Program-made: the position numbers and the translations under genes
In this document: piece by piece, positions 38,027-49,275 of the stretch
How the letters are laid out: the number at the start of each line of letters is the position of its first letter
Numbering within the stretch: the first letter of the stretch is position 1
The notes under the pieces: model-generated
Told to the model about the DNA's origin: nothing
Seen by the model: the letters and a program-made list of their open reading frames with translations, nothing else
Database searches by the model: none
NCBI GenBank assembly: GCA_003255025.1
Contig: QANY01011973.1
Span: 178,920 to 242,919 of the forward strand
DNA length: 64,000 nt
Reading direction: 5' to 3'
DNA from: Datisca glomerata
Lineage: Eukaryota; Streptophyta; Magnoliopsida; Cucurbitales; Datiscaceae

Positions 38027-40009
38027 AGTGATCTTTATATATTTATATGTTAAATGATGTGTGGGTTTTTTTTTACATTATTCATATGATATGAAATATA
38101 TATGAATGAATGGTTATGTTTTTTTAGGTGGATGTTTATGTTTTTTGAATATATGAAAAATAATGGATCGTTAATCGTATGATGATTATTGAGTTAGGCT
38201 TTGTTCTTTAATTTTCTCCTTAGATCTTGCGTAAGTCATTTTTATAATTTTATTTTAAATATTTATTGTAATTATTCTGATCGCAAGAAAGCAAGAACGC
38301 ACGAGACGAAGGATGGTGGAAAAAAAAATAAATAGAAATGAGATTTTTGGCGTCGGCGCTGCCGATTCTAGATTACTGGCAATGTCATCAGGATTTACTG
38401 TTCCGGTGGCGTCGCCTTAAAATCAGCACCAACGACTGGTGGTGGTCGATGGTCAGCACCGGCAGTGGGCGGCTGGCGGCGATGGTCAGCGGTGGCTGTG
38501 GCTGGCCGACAGTGATAGGCGTCGGTAGGAGAGTGTTATCGTTGGCAGCAACTGTTGTCACATTCAGAAAAGTTTCGCAGAAATCCTGATACCAATCAAT
38601 ACTTTCACGATAGAGTTTGATGATAACACTATCTCTATCTATTATCTTTTTAAATTTTAAAATTAATATAATTTTAAAATTAAATTATTAATAGATAGAG
38701 TTATGAAAATTAGAAATTAATAGGTTGATTGAGTTTGATCCAAGTTTGACCAAATAAATAAAATATTTATTTGACTAAGTCAAAGTCAACTAATTTTAAT
38801 GTGATAATTATAGAAATTAATTTTAATTAAGAATTTTTTTTTAATTATATAGATTTTTATTCAAAGTTTGAATATTATGAATATTGACATCAGGAGGAGA
38901 ATGTAATATTTGAGAAATATATATTCTTGAAGTCCGTTTTATAATTTTATTTCTTTATTTCAAGGGTTATAATTTAGAAATACTCAATAGTCACTCGGTC
39001 CATTATTATTTTATTTAATTTTTAAATAATTATTTTAATTGCTATGTTTGATTACATTTTCATGCATTAGTTGATCACATATCATACATGAAAATTCCAC
39101 ACAGTTTTATATGATCATGCATCTCATCAGTAGAAACAAGATTTATTAGGATTGTCCTAATATGTTTATATGTATTATTTTTTTAAAATTAATAGCATAT
39201 AAATTGCTAGGTTTTAATTAGTTCAAACTTAGTAATCAAATCACACTAAGGGTTATAGTAACTTTTAGGATAACCGACTTTAGTAAAAGAGTTTTATTAA
39301 AGTTTGATGAATATAATTAATTAGTTAATCTAAGTTCACCTAGTTATGACTTAGGTACTTTAGAAAGTTAAATAAACTTAGACCGATGAGATTGGTATAA
39401 CTGATTATTAAATATTCATAGAGTTATTATTTTAACTAGTAATTAATTTAGGATTAATTAATTAGTTAAAAAGGGAAACACATAATCCTAAAATAGTGAG
39501 TGGGAGAAGGTTGACATGTCAATGTAATCTACAGTCTCCATTATTAGTACAACACCGTGAGGTACAGTGAGAGCCTCAAGATGACTTTGTTTTCATCTTC
39601 CTAAGAAAAGTTTTGAGCTATACCAATACCAATGTTGGACTTCTTAAGAAGATATGAGGATGTGAGTTAATTTAGTTTTGACCGACCCTAAGGCGGCATA
39701 TTTTAAATCAATTCATGGAATCTGAAATAATGGGTTACACTCACAAAATCACAATTAAATTTTCATGTGGATAGTTGTGACTTGATCAAACAAGCGATAT
39801 ATTATTGTTAAAAGAGAAAATTTGAGATATTTTAAGTTTTAATTAATAAGGATAAGAATGTATCATAAACAGTCTTAGATTAATCTGGCTAGCCCTAAGG
39901 CAACACATCTGAGATTAGTAATTGTTAAATTTTGTGTGTTTATTATTTTGCATTCATGCATCACGTTTCCTTTTCGAATTCTAGATATTTATCAATTATA
40001 CCATTATTA
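38027..40009 (+). other. Leader of element B
   Basis: Between the 5' LTR and gag. The expected primer site is only partly visible (aagtgatc, where AGTGGTATC would be expected). It includes a GC-richer patch at 38340-38560 with gtcggcgctgccg and ggtggcgtcgcc motifs. Its 83-codon frame (38338-38589) is not recognisable as a protein. Confidence 0.4.
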
Positions 40010-42755
40010 TGTCTACAATGGGCACCATTTACTGTTTTACTCGCTCTTGAGAAATTGAATGGTGATAATTTCGTACATTGGAAATAAAAAATAAACTTAA
40101 TGTTGATTTGTGAGAACCATAAGTTCGTTCTTATTGAAGAATGTCCTGAGGAGTCCGCTGCTAATGCCCTTAAGAATGTTTGGGACAAAAATAAGATGTT
40201 TGGATCATATCAAATAACAAGGTGAAGTGCTACATTCTTGTGAGCATGAATGATATTCTAAAAACCTAGCATGAAAACATGAAGACTGCCTATGAGATTA
40301 TGGAATCTCTACAGGTTATGTTTCAGCAGCAGTCTGGCCAAAATCTTCATGAGGCCACTAGCATCTCTATGACAACTAAGATGAGAAATGATACTTTTAT
40401 GCGAGAACATGTTTTAAACATGATCAATATAATGCACGAAGTATAAGTACATGGAGCAACCATTGATGAACGGACTTAAGTTAGCATTATACTTGAGTCG
40501 CTCACACTAGCTTTTTCTACATTCACAACCAACTATGTTATGAACAAGTTGCAATTCAACATGACCCAGTTGTTGACCATAGAGGGCGAGATAAATGTTG
40601 TCGAGCAAAAATATTCTTCCACTGTTAATAGTAACAAGAGGAAGAATATAAATGGAAATGACAAAGGTAAGAACAAGAAATGGAAGAAAGCCAAGACATC
40701 GCCAAAAGCCAAGAAGAACAAGAAAGACAACAAGCCCAAGGAAAAATGTTTTCACTGTGAGGTAAAAGGTCATTGGAAGAGAAACTGTAACAAGTATCTC
40801 TCCGAGTTGAAAAAGAAAGGTAAATATGATTTACTTATTCTTGAAACTTGTTCAGTGGAATATGATTTGTCATCCTGGATACTTGATTCAGGAGCCACTA
40901 ATCATGTATGTTCTTCTTTACAATTGCTTGATTTATATAGGGAGTTGGCTGATGAAGAGGTCATTTTGAGAGTTTGTAGTGGTGTGCTCGTGTCAGGTCA
41001 AGCATTAGGGAAAGTCTGTTTGCCTTTTGGATATGATTATTTAGTTTTGAACAATTTTTATTATATTTTTGGATTTTTGAGAAATTTGATTTCTCTTTCA
41101 TTTTTGCAAGAACAATTATTCACATTTTCTTTTATTAATAAAAGTTTGTTATTTCTAAGAATGTATTCGATATTTGTCATGCAAAAGTTTTAAACAGACT
41201 GTATATGCTTAAACTGACTAAATGCGTTAAATAATTCTAAATTATTTAAAGTAGCAAACGACATAGAGTTTCTCATGTTGATGATAACACATATCTTTGA
41301 CATCTTAGGTTGAGACATATTAATTTAGATTGGTTAAATATGTTAACAAAGCATGGTACTTTGAGAGAACTAAAAGTTGAAACTCTTACTATTTGTGAAT
41401 CTTGTCTAAATGGTAAAATGATCAAGAGACATTTCTCTCGAAATGGCCAAAGAGCCAAGGAACCACTTAAGCTAGTACATAGGGATGTTTGTGGTCCGAT
41501 CAATGTACAAGCTAGACGTGAGTATGAGTATTTGATCACTTTTATTGACGATTATTCAAGATATTGTTATACTTACCTAATGCAAAGAAAGTCTGAAACT
41601 TTTAGAAAGTTTGAAACTTTTAGAAAGTTTAAAGACTTCAAAGCTGAAACTGAAAATCATTTAAGTAAATCATTGAAAACCCTTTGATCCGGTCGAGATG
41701 GTGAATACTTGGATTTAGAATTCAAGGATTATTTACTGGAGTGTGGAATCCTATCCCAATCACAATACCTGGAACACCACAGCAAAATGGTGTTGCAGAA
41801 AGAAGAAACTGAACTTTATTGGATATGATTAGGTCGATGTTAAGCTACTCATCACTGTCACTTACGTTTTGAGGATATGCACTACACACGACAACTTACA
41901 TTTTGAATGTAACGCCCTCTAAGTCTGTAAGCAAGACACCTAGAGTTATGCAATGACTCCAAACCTAGTTTGCATCATTTCCGTATATAGGGGGTGTCAA
42001 ACTCACGTTCTTCGACCCAAGACCGGAAAAATAAACTCGAGGTCTGAGGTATGCATATTTGTAGGCTATGCTCTAGAGACTAGAGGTGTTTGTTTTTATA
42101 GTCACAATGATTAAAGGTATTTGTATCGATAAATGCAACCTTCCTAGAGCATAACTATAAACAAAACTATAGACCTCGTAGCAAAGTAGTTTTCGATGAA
42201 TTAGAGGCTGATAAGATTAGACCACCTTCAATTTCTACTGATAAATGATAAACCGGATAAATGACAGTTCCTACAAAGGAAATCCCGATGTAACGTTGTA
42301 GTGGGATGGTTGTGTGACAACCAGTTCGCTACGAACTTAAGGCGTATGTCCTAGTGTCAGACACTGAAAAGGACGATCCATTATTGTATGAAGAAGCAAT
42401 GGATGATCCTGAAAAGGAGAAATGTCAAGAAGCCTTTAACCAAGAAATGGAATCTATGTATTCTAATTCTGTCTGGGAACTTGTAGATCCATCTAAAGAT
42501 GTCAGGCCCATTGGATGTAATGGATCTTCAAGAAGAAAATAGGTGCAGATGGGAAAGTATAGACTTTCAAGGCACGGTTACTAGCCAAGGTCTATACACA
42601 AATGGAGGGAGACAATTATAAAGAGACAATCTTCCATGTGGACATGCTCAAACCCATTCATATCATTTTGTCCATAGCCGTTAGTTTTGACTATGAGATT
42701 TGGCAAATGGACGTCAAGACAGCTTTTCTGAATGAGTCTCTTGAAGAAAGCATAA
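40010..42755 (+). pseudogene. copia gag-pol remnant of element B
   Basis: Order on the plus strand: gag from about 40010 (broken; MNDILKT, then MKTAYEIMESLQVMFQQQSG), continuing in the open frame 40540-41193 with a CCHC zinc knuckle (CFHCEVKGHWKRNC) and protease with the catalytic DSGATNHVC motif. 41290-41687: GAG-pre-integrase and integrase (TICESCLNGKMIKRHFS, then FIDDYSRYCYTYLM). About 41700-41900: degraded integrase. 42354-42540: start of reverse transcriptase (QEMESMYSNSVWELVDPS). It ends at QMDVKTAFLNESLEES near 42750, where LTR sequence begins abruptly. Several stops and frameshifts. Confidence 0.88.
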
Positions 42756-43166
42756 TCTCATGTGTTGAATACATCTAGAGACAGAAATTTGTCTTCGTTA
42801 TATTCTACGTGCTCAAACACGTCCTAGTGCATCGAGTATTGACTTGGAAGATCTTGGTGTGGATCTCGGAGTCTGTTGATCATTGGAACAATTTTGTGGA
42901 AACGAAGAACCGATCAGTTTTGCTAGGACGCTTGATTTAGACTACAAGAAGTATACGATTCCTAAACTTGTTCATTGTTAATTTAATATATAAATATATA
43001 ATGGATCTTAACTGATTGAAAAATAGGTTTCAATAAAAAGTTTTTTTGATTATCGTAGTGTTGTGCGACTTTATTTTACTAAAAGATTATTTTTATTAAA
43101 AGTTTAATTTTTCTAAATGGTCACGCGCCACACGCTTCCGCCGCGCACGTGCAACGATGACCAACA
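42756..43166 (+). repeat. 3' LTR fragment of element B
   Basis: Only the right part of the LTR, from tctcatgtgttgaat to gatgaccaaca. It matches the solo LTR at 54549-54960 (reverse) and, in its last 260 bases, the 5' LTR at 37770-38026. Confidence 0.85.
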
Positions 43167-46100
43167 ATAATCACATTGATAAGTGAATAACTAGAAATGA
43201 TCTGCTGAAGCAGGAGTTATCCCCTTATCACAAGTCTGAGAGTGAAATAAAGGTATACACTTGACTCGTTTTTGTAGTATCCCTTATAAGCGGTTCTTAT
43301 TATTTATTTTAGAAATTTTTAACCAGGCTTAACTGAACTAGGAACTCCAGATAGCTAAGAAAATCTTGAAGACAATTTGTGTTAAACATGACCCAGTCAA
43401 TTTTTTTCTTTTAGGCTTATGCTTAGCCTAAATAAGATGAAGAAGATAAATATGTCAAAATAGAGGTGACTCGGAGTAAGAAAGAGATAACAACTTCTAT
43501 TATGAGAAAATTGGATAGAAGAAAACTAGCTAAAATGTTTCCTTAACTATAAAGAGCTGAAACATGCATCTCATTGAGAAATGATCAGTGATTGATTCTA
43601 CTACATCTTGGTGTGTAGACTTTGAAATCACTAATCACATTCACAGTTCTTTGTGAATGTTCTAGAAAACTAGAAAATTAAATGAGATGGATTGCACATG
43701 GTTCTTTAGATAGAGGCATATGCACTATTTCAGATAGTACATTTATTTCTAAATTTTTGTTGCACGATATGAAGTGAAATAACAGTATACATAGTACATT
43801 ATAGAAGTGAAAATTTTCTCAAGCCAACTATATGTCTATAACATATGCCATGGTTATATTATCTAAGTATGATTTGAAGACTATTAAGAGATATGCATCA
43901 TGGCTTTAAATTTTAAACTCTTACAAGTAAGTGAATTCATTACTGATAAGTATATGATCAAGTGTCTTTTTCGAGATAGAATGACATAGAGGTTTATCCA
44001 TTAGTTTTGGAGTATATTACTTGATTAGACAAGTGAAAGTCTAGGTGATGGGTGACTACGAGTATAATGTCAATTTTATTGACAGGTACTCTAGATATGA
44101 CTATGTTTGTTTTATGCTTATTGTTTCTGAAACTTTTGAAAAATCAGATAGTTTAGAACGAAAGTCGAGAAGGCATTGGAGAGACAAACTATGTCTCTTT
44201 GATTTAATCAAAGAAGTAAATACCTCTTAATGACATTCAGTGACTACAAGGTGAATATCAAGATTGTATCCCAGTTGGTTATATATGGGTCATCCAGAGA
44301 ATTGTGTAACAGTAATGAGAGATGTTTTCTTTTAACATAATGGGATCTATGTGTAGTTATTTCACTAGCCTATTTTCTTTTTTAGGATTAACTTTATAGA
44401 TTACGTATTTTGAATCTAACATCATATTTGGAACTTCTTGAAACACCACGAGAATTATGAAATGTTTGTAAACCTAGTTTTTGTAACCTTTATATATGTG
44501 GATGTTAAGCACACATGCCAAAAGCGAATGTTGCCAAGCTAGATGGTAGATCAAAATGAAATCTAACTATAGGCTTTGCAAAAAGGAATGAGGGTTATTT
44601 GTTATTATATTACCAATAATAAGAAAGTTTGTAAGTATAAACATTGTATCTTTAGAAGAAGACTATATTTCAAAAGGAATATCTAGATGCAACACAAATT
44701 TAGAAGAATTTTCTAATAATGTATGTGTCACGCAATCCAGTTGGTTATAGATAAATCTAGAAGTTAGAAAGAATCCAGTTAGTCAAGAAAATAATAATGA
44801 AGTACATCCTAGTAGTACAAAACCTTATTGTAGTGAGAGTGTTTCTCATTCATATGAGAAGTATATGTTCTTAGGAGAGTCTGATATGATACTCTTGGTG
44901 GAACATAAGCTAGATCCCAATCACTATATTGTAGTGGGAAAGGATTATAGTCAAGTAAGAGATTCATCTTCAAGTGAGAGACTGTCGAGTCCATCTCAGT
45001 AGAACATGACTCAGATCCCAGAAACGACATAGAGGTTGTAATTGATGCAATGTAAATCATTGGCTCCAAGCCATGAAATCTGAAAATGACTCCATTAACT
45101 TTAATAGAGTATGGAAGCTTCTAGAAGCTCCTAAAGAATTGGGTGTCGAAGATCTACAAGTGGAAGCGAGATATAGATGCAAGGTCAAGATCTTCAAGGC
45201 TAGAATTAATGAGAAATAGCATACTTAGAGAGCGGATATTAAGTATAGCATATCATTATCACTAATAGCCATGCTCATATCTATTAAGATATTGTATCAT
45301 TTGCAGCTCATCTCATTTATGAGTTTTGGAAAATGGGTCTCAAGAATGCTATCTTGTATGACAATCTTGAAATGAATATCTTTATATCTCAATTTTTAGA
45401 TTTGTCACTAAAGATAAGAAATTATGATATACATGATGCATTAGTTCGATCGTGAACTTAAACATGCATTAAGGAAACATTATGTTGATAATGTAATAAA
45501 AGTTTTAATTTTGATTAAGGTCATAATGAGTCATGTCGGTATAAGAGAAATGAAGGAAACATAATGATTTTCTTGGTGTTTTATGTAGATGAATTTTTAT
45601 CATCGAGAACGATGTATAATTAAATGTCACCAATAAAATCATGTTTGTCTGAATTTATGATATCAAAGACTTTGGAAAAGTGGTCTTCATTCTAAGAATT
45701 AATTTCTTTCGAGACTTAAATATAGAATGAAGTGTTTATCCTGAACTACGTAGATAATAATATGTTGTATATGTGCCCAATGCATGATTCTAAGAAAGGG
45801 CTCGTTACCCTTTTTAGGTTTCGAACTTATGTATTTTGTCAGTGTCTTATGACATAGGATATAATAAATAACATGAAGATAGTTCCCTTATTTTCGGTAG
45901 TTGGAAGTCTTAAGTATGTTGTATTGTACATCATATGTATATTTTGCAGTATGCTTAGTTAACAAATATCAGTTAAATCCCTGAGGATTTCACTGGATAT
46001 TTGTAAAGCATATACTCAAGTATCTTAGGAGAATGGGAGATTATATGCTTGTCTATCATGATGAGAATCCCATACTAGTTTGGTATATTGATTAAGATTT

Positions 46101-46233
46101 TCAATTACATTACTTCAGAGGTAGAGCCTAGCAGACCAGTTTACAAAGACTTTAGCCACACTGTCTTTGGGCCACATGTGAAGAACGTGATGGTTAAGCT
46201 AGCTATAAACATGCTTTAGGGAAAATGAGAGAT
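43167..46233 (+). pseudogene. copia pol remnant of element A, right of the nested insertion
   Basis: Heavily decayed. Recognisable pieces: protease-like CVDFEITNHIHSSL near 43615-43660; integrase at 44045-44130 (GDYEYNVNFIDRYSRYDYV); reverse transcriptase start near 45050-45130 (AMKSENDSINFNRVWKLLEA); the YVD remnant of the catalytic motif near 45580; and a tail with LVWYID near 46075 where RNase H should begin. Most of RNase H is missing. The purine tract before 46234 marks the end. Confidence 0.75.
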
Positions 46234-47712
46234 TGTTAGGATTGTACCCTAAAAGTACTTGACTTGTAATACTTAATTTCATAGTCTAGTGAAGTTGAGC
46301 GCTTAGCTAAGAGAAGATGTAATACATTGATTATATTGTGTAGAGTGACTTACCTTGGTCATTAGGTGGAGTATCTAGTAAATATACCATATTTGGAATG
46401 CATTGAAACGACTAATAAGTCTGATTTTCAGTAAATTATTATTAAATGAAAATCATGATTCATTACTATTATTTTATGAGTGCTCTCAATCTTGAGAGAG
46501 TTATGAGCTCATATTTAATAACTTAATTGATATATTAAGAATGAGATTCTATGAGTCAACATATTCCATATGTTGGATGATTTAGTTATTAGATAGTGAG
46601 TCCATAGATTCTCAATAACTGAATCCATAGACACTTTTAATGAAGTGACATAGAACATCTTAGGTAATTCATTTGTGTAATCATAATAAACTAAGCGTTT
46701 GGTATTTCTGGTGGAGTACTAAAGATTTGATAATTTTACTTGAGATGTCAAGTATGATAAGTTATCATAGTTGACCGATAGAATGAATTTGAAAATTAAG
46801 GATATGAATATGTGTATAAATATTATATCGATAGTAATTAACCTAATTATACACAGTACTATATATGGAGGCGTATTGTATAATGGATAATAAATCAAGG
46901 ATAGTTACATCGAGTAATATAAAATATACATGGAGTTCAATTATGATTTTATAGTGGAGTTAATCATAATTATTAATTAATAAATTTAATTATGAGTTTA
47001 ATTGATAGAGTTTATTAATTATGTAACCAATTGCATTTTTATTCTTATGGTCCCTTCACTAACCTCGAATTTGGATTACGTTGTGATGAGACTTGTTTAA
47101 TGAACAAGTGACTCAACGTGAATATCATATAGTCAATCAAGTGATCTAAAAACTACCTCCGTCTTATTTTAAAATGTCAATGATTAATTAACAAACTAGC
47201 TCAGTCTTATTTAATTTTAATTCATTCAATTTATAAATTGTTGAAAAAAATACTTACGTTTTTCCGACCGTTGTATGTTTTGTAACCTATGTGAATAGAT
47301 GTGTTTCCAATAGTTTTTTGTAACTGTTTTTATGTAAACAGTTTTTTAGTTCACGTTTTTTAATAATCGAGAAAAATGGAATGGCCAATTTTACTTGGTC
47401 TGAAGCCATTTTTCAAAAAGATGAATTGAAGTAAAATCATGGCCGAACATTTTTGTTTCAATAGAGAAAATGTCTTTGGCCGAACAATTTTTGATAAAAG
47501 AAAAAAAACATGAGTTAGTTTGTGATCTGATTCTATTCGAGTGCCCACCCATTCGTGATATTGATTGACGGTTCGATGATTAGTAAAGAAAACTATGAGG
47601 TTTCTGATTTTTTATCGTCACGTTTCAAGAGTTATTTTTTTTAATCCACAATTTAAATTGATTATTTCTCGAATAATTCAACATCCTGTATTTTCTGTCA
47701 CCGATTCTTTCA
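46234..47712 (+). repeat. 3' LTR of copia element A
   Basis: Starts TGTTAGGATTG and ends cgattctttca. Collinear with 34276-35782. The first 200 or so bases are less alike than the rest. Confidence 0.85.
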
Positions 47713-49266
47713 CTAAATCCTTAATCCAACCATGGCCTTCAAACATGAGGAAATAAAAAGAGAACAGAGTAGCTTTAATACAGAGAAGATAAAATAAAAA
47801 ATGTCTTCTCGGAAAATCGGAAAATAGGATGAATATGGAGCTAAGCTATTGAGCTCTGCATTAGTGATGAACCCAAATAGGTTCAATAGGAAAACTGAGA
47901 ATCAAGCCTAAACGCTTTAAGAAATGTTTAGGTGATTCCTCAAACATATTTATCCCTTTCATGACCCTCAAATGCAAAATAAAGAAAAATGAAGAAAAAC
48001 AGAGTTTATTTATTTGCAAATCATTTTCTATTGTCGTCTTAAATAATGCGCCACATCTCCATCGGCTTGGTCAATGGGGTTGCTTGATCGTCGATAGCCA
48101 TTTTTGGGTTTTGTCCAGGCTAACTCTATGTCCTTAATACAGACCCATCTGCACTGATCACACTTAGGGGGTTTGGTCTGGAAGTTTGGGCAAAGGATTC
48201 TTCTTACTCAATAGGCCAGAACATTTTTACTCCGTATGTCATTTTGAGCCTTCATATAACTTCGCCTGACTTTGGGCATTCGACATTGGATGAAGCGGGT
48301 ATTGACGCATACGATGAGCTTTTCATCTAAGTTCATTATGGACGGTCTGAATTATTTCTTTCAGGCTTGGTTAAATTTCGGGCACTAACAACATCTCATT
48401 TTCAGACTAACTGGTAAGTGTAATTCTGCAGAAAAGCTTCTTGATTTCTCAATTTATTAGTTCTCTTTTGACATTCACTTTGATTACAGAATCAAGCTTT
48501 GTTTCATTTACAGAATCAAACTTCCATTGATGTGTATGTCTACTGTTCCTTAGAAGTTTTGGATCACTTCTTGTTCTGTCTAGAGAACAAGATGTTTCGG
48601 ATCATTGAAGAAAAATCAATGGCTTAGATATAACTCACACATAAATACAAATTTATTTGTGTTTTTAACCAGAACAAAAAATGGTCGTTCGTTGTCATTA
48701 ACTGACCCAAATACAACATAATTCCCTCTATTTTGAGAGAACCGAAGGGGTCCACATGTTAGATTCAAAATTCTTTTCGGTATAAATCGTATCTCAAAAC
48801 TCCAAGAACTCATGTTGAATACACCAAGAATCAAATAATTAATTGAGCGAAAGCATACCTGAATCCATGACGATAGATCGCTGTTTAGAGTCGAGCGGTT
48901 AGCCTTCCAGGTCTACACGATTCTCTATCAGAGAGTTCCTTTTGATTAAGTCTCTTTGTTTTCTCTCAAACGATGAGATATTTATGAAAATAGAATGGTT
49001 TTTTCTTTATCGTGTGACCTGAAGACCATAACCACTTATATAGAGATAACATATTTATTATCTTTTGATATTTCTATTTTAACTCATAAAAATAAAAATT
49101 GCTTTAAAGTCTCTACACATCAAAATATCAATATCCTATCAGATACATTAAAACCCAAAATATCAAAACTTTAGTTGATCACTTTTAATTGGGTTTAAAT
49201 TTATTTGACAGTCTGCAACACATAATTATTTATATATAAGTCTAATGTTGGATTAAGGATCCAATA
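47713..49266 (-). repeat. 3' LTR of element C
   Basis: The segment next to the polypurine tract (about 49095-49266) matches 58410-58572. The rest has no partner because the 5' LTR is cut short. At the far end the plus strand shows aaatccttaatccaac, an inverted copy of the LTR start, so this LTR may have long inverted termini. A GC-balanced stretch at 48040-48360 shows no protein I can name. Confidence 0.55.
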
Positions 49267-49275
49267 ATCTCCCAC

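Larger units (their letters stand above)
37065..43166 (+). mobile_element. Ty1/copia retrotransposon B, nested in A, internally deleted
   Basis: Left LTR 37065-38026 and right LTR fragment about 42756-43166. The flanks atgat (37060-37064) and ataat (43167-43171) agree at 4 of 5 bases, as expected of an aged 5-bp target duplication, and place the insertion in the leader of element A. Inside lie gag with a zinc knuckle, protease, integrase and the start of reverse transcriptase. The rest of pol and the first part of the 3' LTR are missing. Confidence 0.85.
34276..47712 (+). mobile_element. Ty1/copia retrotransposon A, with element B nested inside
   Basis: Paired LTRs at 34276-35782 and 46234-47712 match by eye over about 1.5 kb, with long shared runs such as the stretch from tctagtgaagttgag to acgttgtga. 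A Met-type primer site follows the 5' LTR and a purine-rich tract (gggaaaatgagagat) precedes the 3' LTR. The internal region is cut by element B at 37065-43166. What remains holds decayed protease, integrase and reverse transcriptase. Flanks gtaag and ctaaa are similar but not identical. Confidence 0.88.

Noticed and set aside
38338..38589. An 83-codon frame rich in Trp/Gly/Ser as a gene
   Set aside because: It is the GC-rich leader of copia element B; similar non-coding patches occur in leaders of related elements.
40507..40773. Hydrophobic minus-strand frames suggesting a membrane protein
   Set aside because: They are antisense to the Lys-rich zinc-knuckle part of gag in element B.
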